A DNA stretch of 39,986 bases from a virus, in the IMG/VR virus record IMGVR_UViG_3300045993_001142, positions 1 through 39,986 of that record; one strand, 5' to 3'. Positions 7,271 to 12,947 of this stretch are shown here, in pieces. Positions within the stretch are counted from its first letter, which is position 1; each line of letters begins with the position of its first letter. The notes below the pieces were generated by a model, which was not told the DNA's origin, ran no database searches, and saw nothing but the letters and a program-made list of their open reading frames with translations. Position numbers and translations under genes: made by a program.

Positions 7271-7299
7271 GTGTATCGTTGTCGTATACGACTTGTCAA
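7271..7299 (-). promoter_or_regulatory. Leftward sigma70-type early promoter
   Basis: Read on the minus strand, a perfect TTGACA (-35) lies at 7299-7294, followed after 16 nt by GATACA (7277-7272), a fair -10. The 12-bp palindrome occupies the spacer, so a bound repressor would exclude RNA polymerase. The promoter would start transcription about 30 nt upstream of the Shine-Dalgarno sequence of the first leftward gene. Seen by eye only. Confidence 0.65.
7281..7292. promoter_or_regulatory. Palindromic operator candidate GTCGTATACGAC
   Basis: A perfect 12-bp palindrome sits in the spacer of the leftward promoter and just upstream of the rightward -35 element. A second short palindrome (CTTGTCAAG, 7292-7300) abuts it. 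The adjacent ribbon-helix-helix regulator binds DNA as a dimer of two-fold symmetric units and is the natural candidate ligand. Binding itself is inferred. Confidence 0.6.
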
Positions 7300-7321
7300 G
7301 CCGGGCGCGACACGGTATCTA
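7293..7321 (+). promoter_or_regulatory. Rightward sigma70-type promoter giving a leaderless transcript
   Basis: TTGTCA (7293-7298), a 17-nt spacer and TATCTA (7316-7321) form a good sigma70-like promoter. Transcription would start around 7328-7329, at or next to the ATG of the ribbon-helix-helix gene, so the message would be leaderless. No Shine-Dalgarno sequence precedes that ATG, which agrees. The -35 overlaps that of the leftward promoter, so the two promoters compete. Confidence 0.6.
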
Positions 7322-7328
7322 TACGGGC

Positions 7329-7589
7329 ATGAATGCACTTGCAAAGGCGACGCGCCCTGCGCGAGAGTCGCAGTGGAGGTGGCGCTTGGTTAGCCCGATT
7401 GTTCCGCCCGGGGAGGGCAACGGAGTCCCGCTGTCGATGCGCTACCCGAAGCTGCTGCTTCAGAGGGTAGACGCCGTGGCCAAGGAGACGGGCAACCCGC
7501 GGACGGAGACGATTCTCCACCTCATCCGCTGGGCGCTGGACGAGTACGACAAGGAGCGGTCTGAAGAGTCGGGGATGAGGAAAAAGTAG
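7329..7589 (+). CDS. Ribbon-helix-helix (CopG/Arc-type) transcriptional regulator (86 aa)
   Basis: Residues 33-75 give the RHH pattern: a strand (VPLSMRY), helix A (PKLLLQRVDAVAKET), the turn GNPRTET, and helix B (ILHLIRWALDEYDKE). Such proteins dimerise to form a two-stranded sheet that reads the major groove. The N-terminal 30 residues are basic and probably flexible. The start is the ATG at 7329, directly downstream of a -10 element and without a ribosome-binding site. The gene lies beside divergent promoters and a palindrome, so it is probably an autoregulated switch between the two early transcripts. Whether it sets lysogeny cannot be told. Confidence 0.8.
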   Translation: MNALAKATRPARESQWRWRLVSPIVPPGEGNGVPLSMRYPKLLLQRVDAVAKETGNPRTETILHLIRWALDEYDKERSEESGMRKK

Positions 7590-7598
7590 CTAAAGCGT

Positions 7599-7640
7599 AG
7601 GGCGCGGAAATCTGGGTTATGTCAACTCAGCCCGCGCCCT
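7599..7640 (+). promoter_or_regulatory. Strong two-part hairpin in the gap after the regulator
   Basis: AGGGCGCGG (7599-7607) pairs with CCGCGCCCT (7632-7640). Inside it, CTGGGTT (7612-7618) pairs with AACTCAG (7624-7630) with one G-T wobble, leaving a five-base loop. An ATG in the loop opens an eight-codon ORF (7619-7645, MSTQPAPS). There is no T-run, so a classic intrinsic terminator is unlikely; an attenuator, a processing site or a Rho-related pause is possible. Confidence 0.6.
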
Positions 7641-7658
7641 CCTGATGGGGGCGTCACC

Positions 7659-8150
7659 GTGCGACGGACTGAGAAGAAGACCTCTGGTGGGCAGGCATCC
7701 CTAAACCTCCAACACCCGGCGCTCGCGCCGCGACCCGCGGCCCTGTGGCCGAAATCTGGACTGCTACATGGCGGGCCGTCTACCCCGCTCCCTCCGGGGG
7801 GCGTGGTGGCGGCGAAGCGGCGGCGTCGGGTGTCGGGCTACGTGGTGCGCGTCGAGGCCGAGGCTCTCCCGCTCTGCCCGGCCGCTAGGCGGTCCCAGGC
7901 GCGCGGACAGCTCGAGGCCGCGCAGCGGCGGCTCCTGCAGGTGCAGCGCGACGTGATGGCGGGCGCCACCCTCTTCGAGGCGGTGGCCGACGCGACGGTT
8001 GAGGGCTGGCACGCGCGCATGGCGCTGACTGCCGCCCTCGGGGGCGTCGACGTCGCGCTCCCCCAGTGGGACGCCGAGCGCGGCCGCAACCTCCGGGACC
8101 GCCTCTGGCTGGTGGGCAAGACGCTCGAGATGTGGGGCGTCGCGCCATGA
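7659..8150 (+). CDS. Unknown protein (up to 163 aa)
   Basis: The frame is open from GTG 7659. The first ~48 residues are low-complexity and Pro-rich, so the true start may be the GTG pair at 7803/7806, giving a basic N-terminus (VVAAKRRRRVSGYVVRVEAE). The C-terminal 100 residues are helical (RGQLEAAQRRLLQVQRDVMAGATLFEAVADATVEGWHARMAL) and end with LWLVGKTLEMWGVAP. No family was recognised. The end overlaps the HNH gene as ATGA, which supports the frame. Confidence 0.55.
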   Translation: MRRTEKKTSGGQASLNLQHPALAPRPAALWPKSGLLHGGPSTPLPPGGVVAAKRRRRVSGYVVRVEAEALPLCPAARRSQARGQLEAAQRRLLQVQRDVMAGATLFEAVADATVEGWHARMALTAALGGVDVALPQWDAERGRNLRDRLWLVGKTLEMWGVAP

Positions 8151-8557
8151 AGGGCACCCCGCTGCAGCGCTTCCTGGCGAAGGTGACGCCGGAGCCGATG
8201 ACCGGCTGCTGGCTCTGGACCGCCGCGCTCAACTCGGGCGGCTACGGGCTCTTCGCCTTCGGGCCCAACAAGCGCCTGGTGCTGGCCCACCGCTGGGCCT
8301 ACCAGCTTGTCCACCGCGAGCTCCCCGACGAGCTGGACCACGTCTGCAACCAGCGGTGCTGCGTCAACCCTCGCCACCTCCGGCCCACCACCCACCGCGC
8401 CAACATGGCGCGCAGCTCGGGCCCCGTGGGCGCCAACGCCCGCAAGACCCACTGCGTCAGGGGCCACGCCTTCACGCCGGAGAACACCTACGTGCGCCCC
8501 GAGGGGCGCGGGCGCCAGTGCCGCGCCTGCATGGGGCGTGGCGAGGTGCGGACTTGA
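8147..8557 (+). CDS. HNH endonuclease (136 aa), copy 1
   Basis: An HNH_3-type domain: GCWLW near residue 21, AHRWAY with H48, then ELDHVCNQRCCVNPRHL with D64-H65, zinc-type cysteines 67 and 71/72, N74 and H77, and a closing HRANM (H83). A C-terminal C-RGH...RQCRAC segment looks like a second zinc site. Enzymes of this family nick or cut DNA with a single metal ion. The ATG at 8147 overlaps the upstream stop. A related gene sits at 14379. It may be a free-standing homing nuclease or a DNA-processing factor. Confidence 0.85.
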   Translation: MKGTPLQRFLAKVTPEPMTGCWLWTAALNSGGYGLFAFGPNKRLVLAHRWAYQLVHRELPDELDHVCNQRCCVNPRHLRPTTHRANMARSSGPVGANARKTHCVRGHAFTPENTYVRPEGRGRQCRACMGRGEVRT

Positions 8558-8778
8558 GCGCCGAGAAGGAGCTGCGCCTGGCCCAACGGGCCATCCGTCA
8601 GGCCATCACCCACCTCGAGCAGGCCCGCGGCCTCAACCCGCTGCCCGAGTCCATCCGGGGCCTGGTGAAGCTGCTGGAGGACGAGCTCCGGGGCGTGGAC
8701 GGGGCCATCGAGCCCCGCGTCACCGACGCCAACCGGCACATCGCGCGCCTGCGCCAGCACCCCGGGAGGGCCGCATGA
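8554..8778 (+). CDS. Unknown helical protein (74 aa)
   Basis: TTG start at 8554 in a TTGA overlap with the HNH gene; no better start exists in frame. The protein is almost entirely helical (EKELRLAQRAIRQAITHLEQARG, then SIRGLVKLLEDELRGVDGAI), suggesting a small coiled coil or bundle. Function unknown. It ends in an ATGA overlap with the next gene. Confidence 0.55.
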   Translation: MSAEKELRLAQRAIRQAITHLEQARGLNPLPESIRGLVKLLEDELRGVDGAIEPRVTDANRHIARLRQHPGRAA

Positions 8779-9017
8779 GCTGCCCCACCTGCAACGACTG
8801 GGGGAGCGTGAAGCTGCTAGCCACCGGGATGCCCGTCCCCGTTCCCTACGCGGTGCCCTGCCCCACCTGCCGGCCCGTCGAGCACCAGGTCGCCATCGGC
8901 GGGGAGCAAGGGCCCGACGCCACCGAGCTCGAGATCGACCGCCTCCGCCGCCGGGTGGCGGACCTCGAGGCTGACCTCGCCGCTCTTCGCCCCGCCGCGC
9001 CCAGGAGCACGCCGTGA
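8775..9017 (+). CDS. Zinc-binding coiled-coil protein (80 aa)
   Basis: Two CPTC motifs (residues 3-6 and about 34-37) form a DnaJ-like zinc site around a short loop (NDWGSVKLLATGMPVPVPYAV). The C-terminal third is a predicted coiled coil (ELEIDRLRRRVADLEADLAAL). It lies directly before the replication initiator with a GTGA overlap, so an accessory role in replication is plausible but unproven. Confidence 0.6.
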   Translation: MSCPTCNDWGSVKLLATGMPVPVPYAVPCPTCRPVEHQVAIGGEQGPDATELEIDRLRRRVADLEADLAALRPAAPRSTP

Positions 9018-9886
9018 GCAAGTCCATCGACCCCCAGCTGCCCTACATCCAGGTGGCCCGCGGCGTCGCCGCCAAGGCCGCCCAGCTCGCCGCCCGCTGC
9101 CAGGCCGACTACTACCGGGTCCGCGGCGTCCTCGACTGCTTCTGGGAGGAGCTGGCCGACCGCCGCGTCCTCCTCAAGGCCATCCAGGGCCCAGGGTGCG
9201 TCGTCGTCACCCTGGAGCAGGCCGAGGCGGGCATCTGCAAGCCCATCGGCGCCTCCATCGCCGACGTCATCCAGGCCGGGTTTCTGGAGGCCAGGCCCGA
9301 CGGGTACCGCGTCCGGGGGATGTCCCGGTACCTGGACGCTGAGCGACTGCGGCTGGGACGCAAGGGGGGTTCAACCCCCCTCCGACCCCCCTTCGACCCC
9401 CCCGCGACCCCCCCTCCAGTACCACTTCAAGGGGGGTCGGAGGCCACAGACGTAAGACGTGAGACTAGAGACGGAAGACGTAAGACAGAAGGAGAAGAGG
9501 AAGCACCTCCGCCTCCGGTGCTCAAGGTGGTGGAGCCGGAGGACCCGCTCGCCACCCTGACGCCCGCCCAGCGCCACCAGCAGCTCGAGCCCCCTGACGC
9601 CTCAAGGCGCGAGGACTGGACGCGTCAGGACTTCTGGCGCTGGGCCCAGTGCGCCCGCCGGGACAGGGCCCGCCTGGTCGTCGAGAAGTGGCCCAACGAC
9701 GTCACCTTCCGGGCCTGGTGGGGCGACGCTCGCGCGCTGGCCTCGGTGGACGCCCTCCAGGCGGCCTTCGTCACCTTCGGAGATGACTCCAAGTGGCAGC
9801 GGGCGACGCCCCCCCTGCCCTTCGCCGCCTTCATGTCGCAGTTCACCAACTACCTGCCTCAGGGAGCCGCCCATGCTGCGCGTTGA
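9014..9886 (+). CDS. Replication initiator-like protein carrying an internal origin (290 aa)
   Basis: Residues ~1-110 look like a winged-helix domain found in phage replication proteins (ADYYRVRGVLDCFWEELADRR...IGASIADVIQAGFLEARPDGYRVRGMSRYLDAE). A disordered, charged linker (about 117-175) is encoded by the iteron and heptamer block at 9364-9491. The C-terminal part is Trp-rich (WTRQDFWRWAQCARRD) and may contact host replication factors. This arrangement, with the origin inside the initiator gene, recalls lambda O. No helicase or polymerase gene was found, so host enzymes must be recruited. GTG start, GTGA overlap. Confidence 0.65.
   Translation: MSKSIDPQLPYIQVARGVAAKAAQLAARCQADYYRVRGVLDCFWEELADRRVLLKAIQGPGCVVVTLEQAEAGICKPIGASIADVIQAGFLEARPDGYRVRGMSRYLDAERLRLGRKGGSTPLRPPFDPPATPPPVPLQGGSEATDVRRETRDGRRKTEGEEEAPPPPVLKVVEPEDPLATLTPAQRHQQLEPPDASRREDWTRQDFWRWAQCARRDRARLVVEKWPNDVTFRAWWGDARALASVDALQAAFVTFGDDSKWQRATPPLPFAAFMSQFTNYLPQGAAHAAR
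9364..9491. other. Candidate replication origin: 11-bp iterons plus purine-rich heptamers
   Basis: Four tandem 11-mers ending in ACCCCCC lie at 9370-9380, 9381-9391, 9392-9402 and 9403-9413, one per helical turn. Exact or near inverted copies lie at 9431-9441 (GGGGGGTCGGA) and 9364-9374. From 9450 to 9491 come six tandem heptamers (ACGTAAG, ACGTGAG, ACTAGAG, ACGGAAG, ACGTAAG, ACAGAAG), followed by more purines. This is among the least GC-rich stretches of the window, as expected for an unwinding element. The order of iterons then easily melted tract inside an initiator gene matches lambdoid origins. Confidence 0.7.
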
Positions 9887-10136
9887 CGAGAAGCCACCCG
9901 CCATCCCCTGCGCCGCCTGCGCCCAGCCTGCCATCGAGGGCTGGGAGGTGTGGGGGCACCGTCTCTGCGGCCCTTGCGTGGGGGCCTGGAAGGCCCTGCC
10001 TGGGCTCGACGCTGGCGAGGTGGCCGCCGAGGTGGGTGGCTGGGGTTTGGACGCCATGATGGCCGCCTGGGCGTCGAAGACGGCCGCCTGGGTGGCCTCC
10101 TGCCGTCGCGGGCTGCCGCAGCGGGTGGCGCGGTGA
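9873..10136 (+). CDS. Small zinc-finger protein (87 aa)
   Basis: ATG 9873 has an AGGGAG ribosome-binding site 7 nt upstream and overlaps the initiator gene by 14 nt. CAAC (about residue 13) and CGPC (about residue 32) form a zinc ribbon, followed by helices with many alanines and tryptophans (LDAMMAAWASKTAAWVASC). It sits where lambdoid phages often encode a helicase loader, but it is far too short for one. Function unknown. Confidence 0.6.
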   Translation: MLRVDEKPPAIPCAACAQPAIEGWEVWGHRLCGPCVGAWKALPGLDAGEVAAEVGGWGLDAMMAAWASKTAAWVASCRRGLPQRVAR

Positions 10137-10315
10137 GCGCCGTCCTGGACCGAGTCGCGAAGTGGCCGGAGGCCGACAGGGCGCTCTTTGAGGAGCGCGC
10201 GGCCCTCATGGAGGTGGGCAACCACTGGCTGCGTGAGACGGCGGAGCTGGCCGCCTACGAGCTCATCTCGAAGCAGCGCAAGGCCCGGGCGGCTTCGCAG
10301 GAGCTGCCGCTGTGA
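10133..10315 (+). CDS. Unknown helical protein (60 aa)
   Basis: GTG start in a GTGA overlap. Amphipathic helices throughout (LDRVAKWPEADRALFEERAALMEVGNHWLRETAELAAYELISKQRKAR). No family was recognised. The next short gene also begins in a GTGA overlap. Confidence 0.5.
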   Translation: MSAVLDRVAKWPEADRALFEERAALMEVGNHWLRETAELAAYELISKQRKARAASQELPL

Positions 10316-10407
10316 GGCCCCTCCGCCCTCGCGCCTGCGCGCACGCCTCCGCCGCGCCGCGGTGCTGCCTCATCTGCCTCGAGCTGGACAAGAGGCTGCG
10401 CGCGTGA
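10312..10407 (+). CDS. Tiny Cys/His-rich ORF (31 aa)
   Basis: GTG at 10312 overlaps the upstream stop (GTGA), and its own stop overlaps the next GTG, so it fills exactly the space between two coupled genes. The product has an Arg-rich start and CAHASAAPRCCLIC, a Cys/His cluster that could hold a zinc ion. The perfect fit into the overlap chain is the main reason to call it; expression is unproven. Confidence 0.5.
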   Translation: MRPLRPRACAHASAAPRCCLICLELDKRLRA

Positions 10408-10730
10408 GTCGCCTGCGCCCGCATCGCCTCTCCGCCGGCCACCCGGACGCCAACCAGGGCGAGGTGGTGGCGGCCTTCCGCCGCTGCGGCGCCCTCGTCG
10501 AGGCGCTGTCCGCGCTGGGCGGCGGCATCCCCGACTTGCTCGTCGGCATCCAGGGCCGCTGGCTCCTGGTGGAGGTGAAGGACGGCAGCCGCCCGCCCTC
10601 TGGCCGCCGCCTCCGCCCGTCGCAGGCGGCCTTCCACCGCATCGCCCAGGCTGCAGGCCTCCCGGTGCACATCGTCGAGTCCCCGCAGCAGGCAGTAGAG
10701 CTCTTCAACCGGGAGGTGCGTCGTGGGTAA
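10404..10730 (+). CDS. VRR-NUC / Holliday-junction-nuclease-like protein (108 aa)
   Basis: Shows the VRR-NUC core of the PD-(D/E)XK superfamily: E20 (NQGEVV), GGIPDLLVG with D44, LLVEVKDG with E57 and K59, then the basic RRLRPSQAAFH. Stand-alone VRR-NUC proteins are structure-specific nucleases, often found in phages where they may resolve branched DNA before packaging. The length is typical for a single-domain member. GTG start, GTGA overlap. Confidence 0.8.
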   Translation: MSRLRPHRLSAGHPDANQGEVVAAFRRCGALVEALSALGGGIPDLLVGIQGRWLLVEVKDGSRPPSGRRLRPSQAAFHRIAQAAGLPVHIVESPQQAVELFNREVRRG

Positions 10731-10929
10731 CAAGTCGCGGAAGGCGAAGGCTGGCGTGAAGTGGGCTGCGGTGCGCGACGCTGGCGCCGCCCAGGTGCTG
10801 CCGCGGGAGGAATTCGCGCGGCTGCTGCGCCTGGAGGCGCGCGGGCGCAAGCCCCGGCCGACGCTTCTGCGCAAGGTGGTGTGGGCGTCCAGCCTCGTCG
10901 GCACCTGCCGGAGGCGTGATGCAGCCTGA
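10723..10929 (+). CDS. Small basic protein (68 aa)
   Basis: GTG start at 10723, overlapping the nuclease gene by 8 nt. Very basic at both ends (VGNKSRKAKAGVKW and RGRKPRPTLLRK) with a helix in the middle (REEFARLLRLEARG), so nucleic-acid binding is likely. No family was recognised. Confidence 0.5.
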   Translation: MGNKSRKAKAGVKWAAVRDAGAAQVLPREEFARLLRLEARGRKPRPTLLRKVVWASSLVGTCRRRDAA

Positions 10930-11083
10930 CTGGGACGTCCTGGTGCTGTGGCTGGTGGCGGCGGTGGTACTGGCCGGCCTCATCGGCTGGGTGCTGGAAC
11001 GGCACGAGCGAGAGCAAGCCCGGCGTCGGTGGCTGGACTCGCTGTGGCGTCGGCAGGCGGGGCGAGACGAGGAGGGGCCGTGA
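10919..11083 (+). CDS. Single-pass small membrane protein (54 aa)
   Basis: ATG at 10919 overlaps the upstream gene by 11 nt; the stop overlaps the GTG of the HU-like gene. Residues 7-25 form one transmembrane helix (VLVLWLVAAVVLAGLIGWV), followed by a strongly basic and acidic tail (ERHEREQARRRWLDSLWRRQAGRDEEG). The order predicts N-out, C-in topology. Such early single-pass peptides may act in superinfection exclusion or membrane anchoring. No homologue was recognised. Confidence 0.6.
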   Translation: MQPDWDVLVLWLVAAVVLAGLIGWVLERHEREQARRRWLDSLWRRQAGRDEEGP

Positions 11084-11352
11084 CGCCCCGCTCGGTCCTG
11101 GTCGGCCGCGTCTCAGCCCGCACCGGTCTCGGCACCCACTCCACGGCGCGGGTCCTCAACGCCCTCGCCGACCTGGTGCTCGAGGGCGTCCGCGAGGAGG
11201 GCCGGGCGGCCTGGCCGGGCTTCGGCGTCTTCCTCCGCACGACGCGCAAGGCCAGGCGCATCCTCAACCCGGCCACCGGCAGGCCGATGCGGGTGGGCAA
11301 GGCCGTCCGGGTGCTGTTCCGCGTGGCGAAGTCGAGGCGGGGTCACCTGTGA
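11080..11352 (+). CDS. HU/IHF-family DNA-binding protein (90 aa)
   Basis: A full-length HU-like fold: N-terminal helices (VGRVSARTGLGTHSTARVLNALADLVLEGVREEG), the WPGFGVF strand (45-51), and the arm with LNPATGRPM (62-70), matching the RNPxTG motif whose proline intercalates into bent DNA. The C-terminus VLFRVAKSRR closes the fold. Such proteins bend DNA in replication, recombination or packaging. GTG start, GTGA overlap; a second HU-like gene follows. Confidence 0.85.
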   Translation: MTPRSVLVGRVSARTGLGTHSTARVLNALADLVLEGVREEGRAAWPGFGVFLRTTRKARRILNPATGRPMRVGKAVRVLFRVAKSRRGHL

Positions 11353-11714
11353 GTGCCGCCCCTACAGCCCGGCCGGTGACTTCCCTCCCAGTGGAAGACG
11401 CCGCCGCCTACGACAACCTCGTCACCATCGTCGTCCGCACCACCGGCCTCTCGCACCGCCTGGCCCGCGCGCTGCTGCGGCAGCTCGGCGAGGCGGTGGC
11501 GCGCGAGGCCCTCCTCCGCGGCCGCCGCGTCTGGTGGCCGCACCTGGGCGTCTTCCGGGCGTACCGGCAGAAGGCCCGGCGGGTGTCGCTGACGGCCCTG
11601 CGCGACGCTGGGCACGTCCCGGCGAGCTCGCCCGACGAGGCGCGCGTCCCGCCCACCCGCCGGCTGCGCTTCACCCCGTCGCGGTGGACGGCCCTCATCC
11701 GGGAGGCCCCTTGA
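11349..11714 (+). CDS. Divergent second HU/IHF-like protein (121 aa)
   Basis: Residues ~22-80 repeat the HU layout: helices (LVTIVVRTTGLSHRLARALLRQLGEAVAREALLRG), then VWWPHLGVF (62-69), the counterpart of WPGFGVF. The arm region is replaced by a longer stretch (about 80-105), and the intercalating RNPxTG motif is missing, before RRLRFTPS closes the fold. HU/IHF proteins act as dimers, so it may pair with the product just upstream. GTG start, GTGA overlap. Confidence 0.7.
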   Translation: MSAAPTARPVTSLPVEDAAAYDNLVTIVVRTTGLSHRLARALLRQLGEAVAREALLRGRRVWWPHLGVFRAYRQKARRVSLTALRDAGHVPASSPDEARVPPTRRLRFTPSRWTALIREAP

Positions 11715-11962
11715 GCTACGCCTGGGACCCATGCCCCGCCCGCTGCGACTTCTGGGGCTGTCGGTGGTGCGCCCCCGACTGCCTCAGCCACCCGCCCCTG
11801 CGCGGGCCGGTGGACCCGCACCTGGTCGAGAAGGTGAGTGAGGCCATCGGCAGGGCCTTCGCCCGCGTCGAGACGGAGATCCGCCCGGCCGCCTACCGCA
11901 TCGCCGGCCCCGACTGGCGGTACGCCTCTGGCTGGCCGCCGCCGAAGCGGGTGCCGCTGTGA
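11711..11962 (+). CDS. Cysteine-rich small protein (83 aa)
   Basis: TTG start in a TTGA overlap. The N-terminus has five closely spaced cysteines (DPCPARCDFWGCRWCAPDC), probably one or two zinc sites. A helix follows (PHLVEKVSEAIGRAFARVETEI). It lies between the HU-like genes and the methyltransferase. Function unknown. Confidence 0.55.
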   Translation: MSYAWDPCPARCDFWGCRWCAPDCLSHPPLRGPVDPHLVEKVSEAIGRAFARVETEIRPAAYRIAGPDWRYASGWPPPKRVPL

Positions 11963-12477
11963 CCGACCTCTTCCCGGAGACGCGCGTCGACCCGGGCCTG
12001 GACCTGGACCGCCGGTACACCACCCCGGAGACGATGGACCTCTGTCGGCGGATGGCGGGCGTCGACGCCTTCGACCTGGACGTGGCCGCCGACGCGGAGA
12101 GCCACTGGGCGCCGCACTGGTACGGCCTCGAGCAGGACGGGCTGGGCCAGCGGCAGCTGTGGTGGGGACGCGTCTGGTGCAACCCGCCATGGAGCGACGT
12201 GGAGCCGTGGGTGATGAAGGCGTGGAAGTCCTGGACTCAGGGGGCGCCGAAGTGCATCGCGATGCTGCTCCCAGCCAACCGCTGCGAGCAGTACTGGTGG
12301 CAGGAGCTGGTGGAGCGGCACCGGGACGGCCGGGGTGATGCGCGCTCTCTCCGGGTCCGGCTCACCACCCATTTCCTGCCCAGCCGGGTGAAGTTCGGCC
12401 ACCCGGGCAACCCTCGCGGGGTGGGCGTCGGCTCGCCCCCCTTCGGCTGCGTGCTGCTCGTCTGGAGGCTCGCGTGA
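11959..12477 (+). CDS. Phage DNA N6-adenine methyltransferase (172 aa)
   Basis: Matches the phage Dam family layout: RRYTTPE at the start, VDAFDLDVAAD, the acidic AdoMet-binding strand, WCNPPWSDVEPWV with the catalytic NPPW (75-78), then AMLLPANRCEQYWW and a C-terminal GVGVGSPPFGCVLLVW. Enzymes of this family transfer methyl groups to adenine N6, often in GATC, protecting phage DNA from restriction or marking it. The length is typical. GTG start, GTGA overlap. Confidence 0.85.
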   Translation: MTDLFPETRVDPGLDLDRRYTTPETMDLCRRMAGVDAFDLDVAADAESHWAPHWYGLEQDGLGQRQLWWGRVWCNPPWSDVEPWVMKAWKSWTQGAPKCIAMLLPANRCEQYWWQELVERHRDGRGDARSLRVRLTTHFLPSRVKFGHPGNPRGVGVGSPPFGCVLLVWRLA

Positions 12478-12947
12478 AGCGCAAGGCCAAGCGGGTGAAG
12501 AAGGCGCGGGCGGTGCCAGCTCAAAGCAGCGGCCTTGAGCGGGTGCCTCGAGACGAGAAGGGGCGGCTTCTCGAGGGCAACCCCCTCCGCTTCCGACGGG
12601 GCGTGAGTGGCAACCCCGGCGGCCTGCCCACCTGGGTCAAGGCGGTGCGGGACAGCCTCGAGGACGCCAGCGCCGAGGGCGCCGCCTTGCTGACGTCCAT
12701 CATCCGCGGCGAGGAGGTGGAGCTGCTCACCCGCGACGGCGACGTGGTGAAGGTGAAGCCGTCGGTGGAGAGCCGGCTGAAGGCGGTGGAAATCGCCCTC
12801 TCCTACACCGTCCCGAGGCCTTCCCCGCGCAACCACGAAGCCGCGGCCGACGCCGGGCCCGAGCTGCGCGCCCTCCCGACTGAGGCCCTCGAGGCCATCG
12901 AGGCCATCCTTGACGCCCACGCCGCGCCGCCCCCTACCACCCATTGA
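12474..12947 (+). CDS. Small terminase subunit candidate / DUF5681-like (157 aa)
   Basis: A Lys/Arg-rich N-terminus (KRKAKRVKKARA) is followed by FRRGVSGNPGGLPTW, close to the SGNPGGRP motif of DUF5681-type proteins often encoded next to terminases. The remainder is helical (WVKAVRDSLEDASAEGAALLTSII...ESRLKAVEIALSY), as expected for an oligomeric DNA-recognition subunit. It directly precedes and overlaps the large terminase gene, which is the strongest argument. GTG start, GTGA overlap. Confidence 0.6.
   Translation: MKRKAKRVKKARAVPAQSSGLERVPRDEKGRLLEGNPLRFRRGVSGNPGGLPTWVKAVRDSLEDASAEGAALLTSIIRGEEVELLTRDGDVVKVKPSVESRLKAVEIALSYTVPRPSPRNHEAAADAGPELRALPTEALEAIEAILDAHAAPPPTTH

Noticed and set aside
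7590-7658. tRNA-like gene
   Set aside because: The fold is a single two-part hairpin; no cloverleaf, T-loop or anticodon arm can be drawn.
7606-7759. Repeated GAAATCTGG (7607 and 7751) as a paired regulatory site
   Set aside because: Only nine bases shared, different spacing to downstream ATGs, and a similar string occurs inside a tail gene near 25126.
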